Of a stretch of 9,056 nucleotides of DNA, positions 1 through 6,307 are shown piece after piece. The notes below the pieces were generated by a model. It was not told the DNA's origin. It searched no databases and saw only the letters and a list, made by a program, of their open reading frames with translations. Position numbers and translations under genes: made by a program. Within the stretch, counting starts at the first letter, position 1, and each line of letters opens with the position of its first letter. The DNA is from Acidobacteriota bacterium (GTDB lineage: Bacteria > Acidobacteriota > Terriglobia > UBA7540). The stretch is taken from NCBI GenBank assembly GCA_021827245.1, contig JAKAWN010000284.1, positions 1 through 9,056 of the forward strand. Reading direction: 5' to 3'.

Positions 1-54
1 GCCAGAATGGATGCAAAGAACCGTCGCACCCTGATGAAGTAAGAACCCTGCCAT
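1..54 (-). CDS. PAAR-like spike-tip protein, N-terminal 18 codons only
   Basis: The frame starts at ATG 54, 23 bases after the spike gene stop, with GAGGAAG about 9 bases upstream, and runs off the window. The 18 visible residues, MAGFLLHQGATVLCIHSG, match the opening of small PAAR-like proteins that follow the gpV gene in eCIS loci, typically M-x-G-x-L-L-H-x-G-A-T-V-x-C-x-H-x-G. Such proteins cap the spike and sharpen it (Pvc10-like position). Only the N-terminus is seen, so size and completeness are unknown. Confidence 0.75.
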   Translation of the reverse strand, partial: MAGFLLHQGATVLCIHSG

Positions 55-77
55 TGCAGAAACTTCCTCAACCGTGA

Positions 78-584
78 TCAGATAATTTCCAGCGCCCCTT
101 CATTCACCGTCACGGTAGGCCCTGTGAGAATGATGGTTGCCCCTTGTCCGTTGCTGATGGTGATGCCCGTTTCGTTGATCGCAATCATCGCTCCGGAGGT
201 GGATTTCAGCAGGATGCCACCCGTCGGCCCCGGCATGTCGCTGATCATCAGCGTGTTCTGACTGACGGATTGAACGACGATCTGCTGCACGCCCGGCGCC
301 GCTGCCAGCGCCAGCGCCGGAACTTCCGCGGTCGAACCCCAAAAACATCCTGTCCAGATGGGATAGTCGCTGTTCCCCTGTTCAAACTCGATCCAAACGC
401 CCGCGCCGATCGGCGGGAGGGCGAAGAACCCGGATTGAATGCCCGCGAAAGGAACGCATGGCATCGCCCAAGTAGACGGAAGAATGTTTGAGACATCCGG
501 CACCTGGACCATCAGCCGTCCCTTCTGCAACGGATCGACGTTGTCAATCACCGTACCCCGGTACTTGCCGAAAAACTTTGCCAT
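78..584 (-). CDS. gpV/gp5-like spike protein: OB-fold plus beta-helix needle
   Basis: This 168-residue protein forms the membrane-piercing spike under the hub. Residues 1-85 are a gp5/gpV OB-fold: YRGTVIDNVDPLQKGRLMVQVPD (8-30), WAMPCVPFAG (39-48), FFALPPIGAGVWIEFEQGN (53-71) and YPIWTGCFWG (74-83). The last is the conserved P-x-W-x-G segment of the baseplate V / VgrG family. A short Ala/Val-rich linker (88-106) leads to a needle of alternating hydrophobic strands (about 110-165, with ILLKSTSGAMIAINETG and GATIILTGPTVTVN), typical of the gp5 beta-prism. It is at the short end for the family. The frame is open as far as 776, but ATG 584 begins the conserved domain 22 bases after the hub gene stop, and the upstream stretch is shadow coding. 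The PAAR-like gene follows after 23 bases. Confidence 0.92.
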   Translation of the reverse strand: MAKFFGKYRGTVIDNVDPLQKGRLMVQVPDVSNILPSTWAMPCVPFAGIQSGFFALPPIGAGVWIEFEQGNSDYPIWTGCFWGSTAEVPALALAAAPGVQQIVVQSVSQNTLMISDMPGPTGGILLKSTSGAMIAINETGITISNGQGATIILTGPTVTVNEGALEII

Positions 585-606
585 GCCTGCCCCGTGTCCC
601 GAAATC

Positions 607-1743
607 TCAAAATGCCATCGTAGGAACGACCGGCAGGTTTGAAACCAGCGCGTTCCGCTTGAGAGAAAAGCTCTGCTTGTATTCTCCAAGTTTGATCTGG
701 TGCCGGGTGCTCTCGACGTAGTACAATCCGTCAAAGGCGACGCCCGCTCCGCGAACTCCCACCAACTGCCGCGCATTCAGAATCTGCCCGTAGCGCAAGA
801 CGTCCAGCGAACCATCCGCCGAAACCACGTCCGCCGTTTCCGAAGCCCTGGCCATTCCCACCATCAAGGCCTGCGCCGGCGAGAGCTTGGCGGTATCCGC
901 CAGATACTCGAACTTTTGCGGCATGGGCACCACCACACCCAGGGGCGGATTGAGCGGCGTCACGGGAGGAATGGGCATCGGAAGCACCACTTTGGTGGTG
1001 GGGTCCTGGATATAGACGAAAGGCGTCACTGAGCTTTGCGGCTCGTAGCGCACATTCAAACTTTCGACATTCGTCCAGGCGTCCATATTCACGTTCAAGG
1101 CCGGCTGCGGAACCCCGACCTTGATTTCGGGCCCCCAGTAAGCCTGGGTCATTCCCGGCAGCGGGCCGGGCTCCAGGTAAAAGACGTATCCCGCGTCGCT
1201 TGCCAACTGCCGGATGTAGGCCAAGTCAGTTCCCTTCTGCGTCGGGATCTTTTCCACTGGCAGTTCCACGTCCGGCGTGATAACCGGAACCACATTCGGA
1301 ACGATGCCGAACATGGAGTACTTTGCCAGGATGGTCAGGACGCGCAGGTCGGGTGTCAGACCGGGGTAAGGGAGGCCCGAGAAGTCAATCAAATCCATCA
1401 CTGCAGTCAAGTCTTCGCCCGTGACCGTGAGCGTAGACGAGCCTTGCATGGCGTCCGGAACAACCTCTGTGTGTTTCACCACGCCGTCCATCACAACCTG
1501 CGGAAGTCCGCCGAAAGTCGCCACCAGGATGACTCGAATAATGGGAACCGGCGCGCCGCCGGCGAGCAGAAAGAGCGCCTGCACGGGAGAACTGTTCGCG
1601 AGCGTAAAATTGAGCTGAAACCCGCTGGCGCCCGTGGCAGAAACGGAAATCTCCACGGAGGTCAGCGCGTCCATCACCGGCTTCGGAGCCGGCACGGCCT
1701 CGACCGGGCCAATCAGGAGTGTCAGGTAAAGAGGACTACCCAT
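607..1743 (-). CDS. Phage late-control gpD / gp27-like hub protein (N-terminal half of a Pvc8/VgrG-type spike)
   Basis: This 378-residue hub protein belongs to the gpD/VgrG-gp27 superfamily, forming the trimeric ring between inner tube and spike. Seen in the sequence: an N-terminal beta domain ending in the FQLNFTLANSS strand (42-52), a domain with VVMDGVVKHTEVVPD (83-97) and LTVTGEDLTAVMDL (105-118), and the typical DLAYIRQLASDAGYVFYLEPG block (173-193), which corresponds to the VgrG/gp27 pattern of a helix leading into a strand. The C-terminal part has LRYGQILNARQLVGVRGAG (316-334) and FDGLYYVESTRHQIKLGEY (337-355), also characteristic. There is no OB-fold or needle; those are in the next gene, 22 bases on. 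ATG 1743 overlaps the end of the LysM gene, indicating coupled translation. Confidence 0.92.
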   Translation of the reverse strand: MGSPLYLTLLIGPVEAVPAPKPVMDALTSVEISVSATGASGFQLNFTLANSSPVQALFLLAGGAPVPIIRVILVATFGGLPQVVMDGVVKHTEVVPDAMQGSSTLTVTGEDLTAVMDLIDFSGLPYPGLTPDLRVLTILAKYSMFGIVPNVVPVITPDVELPVEKIPTQKGTDLAYIRQLASDAGYVFYLEPGPLPGMTQAYWGPEIKVGVPQPALNVNMDAWTNVESLNVRYEPQSSVTPFVYIQDPTTKVVLPMPIPPVTPLNPPLGVVVPMPQKFEYLADTAKLSPAQALMVGMARASETADVVSADGSLDVLRYGQILNARQLVGVRGAGVAFDGLYYVESTRHQIKLGEYKQSFSLKRNALVSNLPVVPTMAF

Positions 1744-2101
1744 TGCGCGCTCCTGGGGGAATCCCCGAAGCCAGCGGCACCTGAATCGTGTGTCCTACCT
1801 GCGCAGTCAGTTCGTCCGGGTCAGTGGCGCCGTTGGCGTCGGCGATCATCCAGAAGAGCAGCGGATCGCCAAGCTGTTTTGCCGCCAGGTTATCGAGCCG
1901 CGTCCCTTCCACAACGACGTAGTTCTGCAACGACGTATAGATCTCCGGCTGGGGAATGATTCGGCGCTGGAGGTAGGCCACCTGCACGCCATCCGGCCGC
2001 GTGTAATATTCGACGGGGAATCCGTAATACCGGCTGCTGGGATTGGTTGGAGCGCCGGTCCCGGCCCCGGCCATTACCATCGATTGAAGCGCCGTGTCCA
2101 T
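1736..2101 (-). CDS. LysM-domain baseplate/tail protein (gpX-like)
   Basis: This 121-residue protein has a low-complexity N-terminus (Met/Ala/Gly, about 1-25), a short strand-rich middle (YYGFPVEYYTRPDG, 25-38; VAYLQRRIIPQP, 41-52) and a LysM domain at about 61-109. The LysM shows YVVVEGTRLDNLAAKQLGDPLL at its start, WMIADANGATDPDEL in the middle and VGHTIQVP at the end, which is the usual order of first strand, helices and second strand. In phage tails and eCIS, LysM proteins of this size (gpX/gp53-like) hold the hub and baseplate together; they need not bind peptidoglycan. AAGGTGG lies upstream of ATG 2101. The stop overlaps the start of the hub gene by 8 bases. It probably forms the second half of a Pvc7-type function split over two genes. 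Confidence 0.88.
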   Translation of the reverse strand: MDTALQSMVMAGAGTGAPTNPSSRYYGFPVEYYTRPDGVQVAYLQRRIIPQPEIYTSLQNYVVVEGTRLDNLAAKQLGDPLLFWMIADANGATDPDELTAQVGHTIQVPLASGIPPGARNG

Positions 2102-2116
2102 ATCGCCACCTTCGGC

Positions 2117-2722
2117 TTACTTGAACAAGCCTGCCAGCATCTCTTTCTGGGTTTGATAAACCATGTAAAGCGCGCCCGCCGGCGTGAGGAAGCCTACGTC
2201 ATTAACGTTCAAGACACGCATGCCCAGCGAAACTTTGGCTCGAATGGGATTCAGTTGAGGGTCAAACGCCTCTTCGGTAACCTCCATATCCGTGATGCGC
2301 ACCGGCGTAACGCGTGTTTTGCTCCACACAAACAGAGTGAGCGCCGATTCCATGGGAAGAATCTCGATGGTGCCGATGAACGAAAGCACCTCGTTGGCGA
2401 TCAGCACGTCGCTTGAGGGGTACACCAGTAGCTCAAGGGCTGAGAGCTGCGGTTGAATTCCGTACGCAAGCGTATTGGAATCCCCGGCGGCAAGCTGATC
2501 GGTGGCGTCGATTTCCACCGAGCATTTGATCGTTTCAATGGGCGGACCTTTCAACCGGAGGACCTCGCTGCGGTCAGGCTCTTCGCCGACGCTCTGCGGC
2601 TTCAGCGACCGTGTGATCTCGTCCGGGTTGTACTGCAGGTTGATCGTGCCCACCGGAATGCCACTGCTGGCATCGACGGAGACGATAGCTCCTTTCAGTA
2701 ATCGCGGTGAAATACCGGGCAT
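2117..2722 (-). CDS. CIS_tube domain protein (Pvc7/Afp7-type N-terminal part), tube-baseplate adaptor
   Basis: This 201-residue structural protein has the CIS_tube (contractile injection system tube, N-terminal) signature at its start: LLKGAIVSVDASSG, then NLQYNPDEITRSL (28-40), which is the family's most recognisable motif. A KGPPIETIKCSVEID stretch (58-72), a LSALELLVYPSS helix-strand (94-104) and a FVWSKTRVTPVRITDMEVTEEAFDP region (131-155) match the rest of the fold. In PVC and Afp the homologous protein carries a LysM domain and links the inner tube to the spike hub. Here the protein stops after the tube domain and the LysM lies in the next gene, 15 bases on. AGGAGG five bases upstream of ATG 2722 makes the start secure. 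Confidence 0.9.
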   Translation of the reverse strand: MPGISPRLLKGAIVSVDASSGIPVGTINLQYNPDEITRSLKPQSVGEEPDRSEVLRLKGPPIETIKCSVEIDATDQLAAGDSNTLAYGIQPQLSALELLVYPSSDVLIANEVLSFIGTIEILPMESALTLFVWSKTRVTPVRITDMEVTEEAFDPQLNPIRAKVSLGMRVLNVNDVGFLTPAGALYMVYQTQKEMLAGLFK

Positions 2723-2901
2723 TCCAGCCTCCTGAGTTCCTCACACCGACCGATATCTTGCATGTCGGCCACATCGCAAGCCTGCTTCTGACGATGACCT
2801 TGTGAAAGACGGCCCGATTTCATCAACGAGTGCCAGCCTTCCTCTCGGAGACTCCACACCGTTTCCACGCGATCCTGTTGCCATCGAAGTGAAATCCTCA
2901 T
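2695..2901 (-). CDS. Doubtful small ORF between the second cargo and the CIS_tube gene
   Basis: This 68-residue ORF starts 13 bases after the stop of the second cargo gene, with AAGGA seven bases ahead of its ATG. It overlaps the first 28 bases of the CIS_tube gene and that gene's ribosome binding site. The product is charged, with three Trp in its first half and several Cys and Arg in its second, no signal peptide or membrane segment, and no family I recognise. The position directly after a candidate toxin would suit an immunity or chaperone gene, but the overlap and lack of clear coding bias argue that it may be non-coding spacer. The flanking 60 bases (2881-2940) are only about 43% GC by hand count, like the cargo tip. 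If it is not a gene, 2723-2914 is a 192-base spacer with nothing else recognisable. Confidence 0.3.
   Translation of the reverse strand: MRISLRWQQDRVETVWSLREEGWHSLMKSGRLSQGHRQKQACDVADMQDIGRCEELRRLECPVFHRDY
2728..2733 (-). promoter_or_regulatory. Strong ribosome binding site of the CIS_tube gene
   Basis: On the minus strand this is AGGAGG, five bases before ATG 2722. It is a full consensus Shine-Dalgarno, stronger than those of neighbouring genes, and marks a fresh translation start after the cargo genes. Confidence 0.6.
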
Positions 2902-2914
2902 TCTGGAATCCTTG

Positions 2915-4333
2915 TCAGAATCTAAAAAGAGTGACGGTCCCTTTCACTTCTCCACCGCACTTATCCCCCGCATAGCAGTACCCAGCGACGGAGAGGTCAA
3001 ATTGGATGGGCGTGCCTGGGATACCGAGCTTGGCAGCCAGCGCTGCCTTCAACTTCGTCTTGAACTCTGATGAGCTCACACCTCCAGGCAAGCTTGTGTC
3101 GAAGTAAACTCCCGGGTCCACACTCACTGAGACATTCAGATCCCGGACAACTCCCCACAAGGCTTTTTTCACCAGCTCTTCTTTAGCCTTGGCCACAAGT
3201 TCAGCCAGCTCCAGGCCATTGGGGCCAACGTGGACTTTGCCTGAGAACTGCAATGATCCCCGGCCACCCGACTTGAGCTCATATGTCAGAGCGACCCAGG
3301 TCTCGACTGTCCGGCTCACTCTGGCCGAGCCTTGCGGCGGTACTGCAAGGGGGTTGACCGTGACGCCAGCCGAGCCGAAAAGGGGATAGGGTGCTGCCGT
3401 GGTTGAACTGGCAGGCAGAGGCGCTCTGGCACCAACCGACGTCCCCTCGGCTCCGGCTGACACCCCGGAGACTTTGGCGCTGGAGAACTCAACAGAAACC
3501 TCAATTTCCCCCACAGCCCCAGCCGGAAGCTCTGCCTCTATTGCCTTGCCAATGTAAACGTCAAATCTTCTTTCCTCGTTCGCAAACTTCGTTGGGCCGA
3601 TCCACTGAATCAAGGCCTTACGGAGAGTGTCACTCTTCTCGTAAATGAGACCTTCATTATCCGAGGATGTGGACTCAGGAGCATACAATCCGTTGACACT
3701 GATGTAAGCGTTCGGCGAACCGGATAAGGCCCTCACAGCCTTAGCCGCGAGCCCAGTGAGAGTTGCCCCTGAAGGCCATACGTAACGTCCTTGATGGTCA
3801 ATTGTTATTGTTTCGAGCGTAGGCTGTGTCAGGTAGTCGACGGGCTGGGTTGCGGATGGCTGGTCAGTTTTCCGCTGGCGCTGTAGGGTGATCGGAACGG
3901 GCTGGAATGCGGTTGCGGTGCTCCCCATCGGAATCTGATCCGCAGCCGCGCTCGCTTCGTGCTCGCTTGCATGGTCGGCAGCGCCAATTGCCAGCGCACC
4001 ACTGGCACGCGATGCGCGTTGCTGCACAACGTGCGTCAACTCGTGAGCCAGCAACCGCTTGCCTTCCGCAGTCGCTGGCATATACTGCCCGGTCCCGAAG
4101 ACGACGTCCCGCCCCACGGTATACGCCAGGGCGTTGACGGCCCGCGCAGACTCCGCTGCCTCCGCGTCCGTGTGCACTCGCACTTTGCTAAAATCGTGGC
4201 CGAGACGCGGCTCAAAAAACGCGCGCGCTGCAGCATCCAGCGGCTGGCCGGGAGAGCGCAGGACGTGACGCACCACGGGAGGCACGGTATCCGGCCTCGT
4301 GTCAACCGCACGGCGCTGTAAAGTCATCTTCAT
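2915..4333 (-). CDS. Second DUF4157 (eCIS_core) protein, candidate cargo with beta-rich C-terminus of unknown function
   Basis: This 472-residue paralog of the preceding protein probably serves as a second eCIS payload. It opens with MTLQR (3-7), then DUF4157 (about 17-130) with LRSPGQPLD (25-33), FSKVRVHTD (48-56), HELTH (97-101) and a possible third metal ligand in the SEHEAS segment (123-128). A PITLQRQRK stretch (147-155) ends the shared part. The rest (about 165-472) is unrelated to the first cargo. It includes an OmpA-like-looking stretch (about 190-262, with RALSGSPNAYISVNGLYAP), then Gly/Ser/Val-rich beta-type sequence and two late Cys (453, 459). No toxin family is recognised. The ATG at 4333 has AGGAG seven bases upstream, so the body can be translated without the out-of-frame leader. 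The C-terminal half is poorer in GC (about 45% for 3541-3660, hand counted) than the DUF4157 part (67% for 4081-4140), suggesting a recombined tip. Confidence 0.9.
   Translation of the reverse strand: MKMTLQRRAVDTRPDTVPPVVRHVLRSPGQPLDAAARAFFEPRLGHDFSKVRVHTDAEAAESARAVNALAYTVGRDVVFGTGQYMPATAEGKRLLAHELTHVVQQRASRASGALAIGAADHASEHEASAAADQIPMGSTATAFQPVPITLQRQRKTDQPSATQPVDYLTQPTLETITIDHQGRYVWPSGATLTGLAAKAVRALSGSPNAYISVNGLYAPESTSSDNEGLIYEKSDTLRKALIQWIGPTKFANEERRFDVYIGKAIEAELPAGAVGEIEVSVEFSSAKVSGVSAGAEGTSVGARAPLPASSTTAAPYPLFGSAGVTVNPLAVPPQGSARVSRTVETWVALTYELKSGGRGSLQFSGKVHVGPNGLELAELVAKAKEELVKKALWGVVRDLNVSVSVDPGVYFDTSLPGGVSSSEFKTKLKAALAAKLGIPGTPIQFDLSVAGYCYAGDKCGGEVKGTVTLFRF
4025..4290 (-). repeat. Diverged duplicate of the DUF4157-coding segment (partner at about 5850-6115)
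   Basis: The two cargo genes share recognisable DNA similarity across the DUF4157 domain. For example, cactttgct-aaaatcgt-type text occurs near 4181-4198 and 6010-6027, and a ctggccggg-gagcgcaggacgt block occurs near 4244 and 6073. Encoded text such as ESARAVNALAYTVG is identical in both proteins. Similarity stops after the HExxH region and does not extend into the C-terminal domains. This is an old tandem duplication, or two independent acquisitions of the same leader, and not a recent exact repeat. Confidence 0.7.
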
Positions 4334-4472
4334 TCTTGCACTCCTGGTATTGCCCGTTCATGACCGCAGCGCCACCGCATGCACATTTGCGCTGCAAGAG
4401 ACCGAGTGGCTCACGTGTAGCACTCCGCCCTGACGCACGTCTGTCGTGCACAACCTGTATCTCTGCGGGCAT
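4302..4472 (-). pseudogene. Out-of-frame 5' leader of the second DUF4157 gene (Cys-motif segment)
   Basis: This 56-codon frame encodes a 24-residue polar leader, then LQRKCACGG, then QYQECKNE, before running out of frame to a TGA at 4302. It matches the start of the preceding paralog: both leaders have exactly 24 residues before the (L/V)LQRKCACGG block. In the paralog the Cys segment continues into MTLQR and DUF4157 without a break; here MTLQR and DUF4157 lie in another frame (from 4333). Between the last Cys codon and the ATG of MTLQR there are 10 bases, against 12 in the paralog, a net loss of 2. The third Cys of the motif is Tyr here (TAC in place of TGC). ATG 4472 is chosen because of the matched leader length; an upstream in-frame ATG at 4505 exists. 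It is either decay, a sequencing error, or a genuine leader ORF coupled to the body. Confidence 0.72.
4341..4345 (-). promoter_or_regulatory. Internal ribosome binding site for the second DUF4157 body
   Basis: On the minus strand this reads AGGAG, seven bases before the ATG at 4333, and sits inside the leader frame (codons for Gln-Glu). It would allow the DUF4157 body to be made by internal initiation or reinitiation even though the Cys-motif leader is out of frame. The paralog lacks an equivalent site at this position. Confidence 0.5.
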
Positions 4473-4570
4473 ATGTTCCGGCCACCCATGCAGGAAGCTA
4501 CGCATTCGGGTGCAGGACCCCCACAGCAAATGCCTCGCGACATAGGCATCTTTCGACCAGTAACGCAGGA

Positions 4571-6307
4571 TCACGGTCCGTAGGCGATGCCTCCAGCTCC
4601 CATCTGACAAAATGCCTTCTTCCACCAAGAGAGTCCCTCACAAGCCTCGAGGCGCCTGACTCTCTCGGCTTCGTACTTTAGAATGGCCGGCCCACCTGCG
4701 CGGCCTGCCTCGAACCCGGCCATGCCGCCCACGAGGCCGCAAATCAGCAGACCAACACCTTCGGTGGCAATCCCCAATACGACACATCCACCCCCAGCCA
4801 CTTCTCCACCTAAGATTCCACCTGCGAAGCCCCCACCTTCTTTCGCTGCGGTCTGGGCGCGTTGCCCTGGTGGTGCAGTAACAATGATATAAATGGAAAT
4901 TCCAGCCTGTAACAGGACTAATGCTCGTCCGGTCCACCGCAAGCCGGTGGGTAAGGCATTCACGAACTTGTTGGTGCGCAAGGCCGACTCGATGATCTCA
5001 GGATCGGTTTTGCCCGCAGCGCGCAGGCTTTCATATGAAGGTCTTTCCAGATTGCCGCGCAAACGATCGAACAGCTCGGCAGCCTTCCTCTGCACCGCTC
5101 CGCTGGCCTCGCGAACTTCCAGTGCATTTGCGGTGCGCGCAGCCGCCGCCCATCGCGCAATCTCCGCTTCGGTTTTCCCCGCCACCCGCATGCTTGCAAT
5201 CCCCGCCGCAATTTTGGCTTCACCGTTGTTGTAGAGCGAGCGGAACATGCCGGTGTCCTTAGCGATGCCATCGAGAATTCTGGCCAGTGCGACGAGGCCG
5301 GCTTCTGCCAGTGCGGAGTCGCTCGCGCTTTCCGGTCGAGTGGTGGGCGGCTGTGGCGAAGGGCGAGTTAGGCCACTAGCCGGCGCGGGTACTACTGATT
5401 GCCCGCGGGGCGTGAGTGTGGCCGTCCCTGGCGTTGGTGTGGGGGCCAACAAGCTCGTTCTTTCTGGCGGCCATGGAAAGAGCGTCCCGGAAGGTCGGGC
5501 TGGTCTGCCACCTGTCGGATACGCGGCGATCGCCTCCGTGTACTCCTTCCAGAGTCCGTGAGTTTTGGTGTACCGTAGGTAGCCTTGAATGAATTGTTCT
5601 CTATCCTGGGGCGACGTCCAGTGTGTCTCCTCAACCGACTTCTGAAGAGACACGTGCTCCCGCACCAGCGTGGCGTACAACGAGTCCTGCGACCCCTGCG
5701 ATTCCTGACGCTGCACCCCCAACTGACCCAGAGGGCCGAGAGGCCCCGCCCGGCGCCCCGCCGTGACGTCCAGAGCCGCCCGATCAGCGGCCGATTCCCC
5801 CGACGTGTTGATGCGAAGCGGCAAACCTAGCTGGCCATGCAAACCACTCTGTTGAACTACGTGCGACAGTTCGTGGGCGATCAACTGCTGAGCGCCGCCT
5901 GAGCCGGGTCGATACTGGCCGGCGCCAAACACGATGTCCGGCCCGACCGTGTACGCCAACGCATTCACCGCCCGTGCTGATTCTGCGGCTCTCGCGTCCG
6001 TGTGTATGCGCACTTTGCTGAAATCGTAACCAAAGCGTGGCTCGAAGAGTGCGCGAGTGTCGGCATCCAGAGGCTGGCCGGGTGAGCGCAGGACGTCGTA
6101 CACAACAGGTGGCACGGCGGTTGGCGCCGAGTTGTCCGAAGCGTGGCGTTGCAACGTCATTTCTTTCTTTTTGCAGTCCTCACACTCGCCGTCTGAACTG
6201 CCGGAACCACCGCAGGCACACTTGCGTTGCAGAACGCCGAAAGGTGCGGGCTTGTTGGAATGCGCTGGCGTGGCCGTCTTCGGAGGAATATGGGCGCGCT
6301 CGCTCAT
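4571..6307 (-). CDS. DUF4157 (eCIS_core) protein, candidate injected cargo with Gly-rich membrane-type C-terminus
   Basis: This 578-residue multidomain protein has the layout of an eCIS cargo or polymorphic toxin. Residues 1-24 form a polar leader. A CX1CX9CX2C motif follows (Cys 30, 32, 42, 45, within LQRKCACGG and ECEDC), likely binding zinc. The DUF4157 domain spans about 66-180, with LRSPGQPLD (73-81), FDFSKVRIHTD-like text (95-104) and HELSH (145-149), a putative zinc metallopeptidase motif; E171 in ESAAD may be the third ligand. A helical stretch (about 205-262) leads to a Pro/Thr/Ser-rich linker (267-328), a helical domain with two AGKTE/DxEI repeats (376-382 and 431-437), then a hydrophobic segment (461-478) and a glycine-rich hydrophobic region (491-540) that could insert in membranes. 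No known toxin family is recognised. ATG 6307 overlaps the upstream stop and has GGAGG nine bases ahead. The metallopeptidase and toxin roles are inferred; family membership is secure. Confidence 0.92.
   Translation of the reverse strand: MSERAHIPPKTATPAHSNKPAPFGVLQRKCACGGSGSSDGECEDCKKKEMTLQRHASDNSAPTAVPPVVYDVLRSPGQPLDADTRALFEPRFGYDFSKVRIHTDARAAESARAVNALAYTVGPDIVFGAGQYRPGSGGAQQLIAHELSHVVQQSGLHGQLGLPLRINTSGESAADRAALDVTAGRRAGPLGPLGQLGVQRQESQGSQDSLYATLVREHVSLQKSVEETHWTSPQDREQFIQGYLRYTKTHGLWKEYTEAIAAYPTGGRPARPSGTLFPWPPERTSLLAPTPTPGTATLTPRGQSVVPAPASGLTRPSPQPPTTRPESASDSALAEAGLVALARILDGIAKDTGMFRSLYNNGEAKIAAGIASMRVAGKTEAEIARWAAAARTANALEVREASGAVQRKAAELFDRLRGNLERPSYESLRAAGKTDPEIIESALRTNKFVNALPTGLRWTGRALVLLQAGISIYIIVTAPPGQRAQTAAKEGGGFAGGILGGEVAGGGCVVLGIATEGVGLLICGLVGGMAGFEAGRAGGPAILKYEAERVRRLEACEGLSWWKKAFCQMGAGGIAYGP

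Noticed and set aside
585..776. N-terminal extension of the spike gene to 776
   Set aside because: The extra 64 residues overlap the hub gene in another frame and look like shadow coding; the OB-fold begins right at ATG 584.
1036..1959. Long plus-strand open frame of 307 residues
   Set aside because: It lies antisense to the gpD-like hub and LysM genes, has His/Arg-rich text typical of a shadow frame, and no recognisable domain.
4506..4628. Upstream extension of the out-of-frame leader to 4628
   Set aside because: It would overlap the end of the first cargo gene, and the extra residues have no counterpart in the paralog, whose leader length matches a start at 4472.
6161..6172. A-rich tract in the first cargo (AAAAAGAAAGAA on the minus strand) as a programmed frameshift site
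   Set aside because: The gene reads through in one frame without needing a shift, and no proper slippery heptamer in the right phase or downstream stem was seen. It may still explain how the paralog lost bases.
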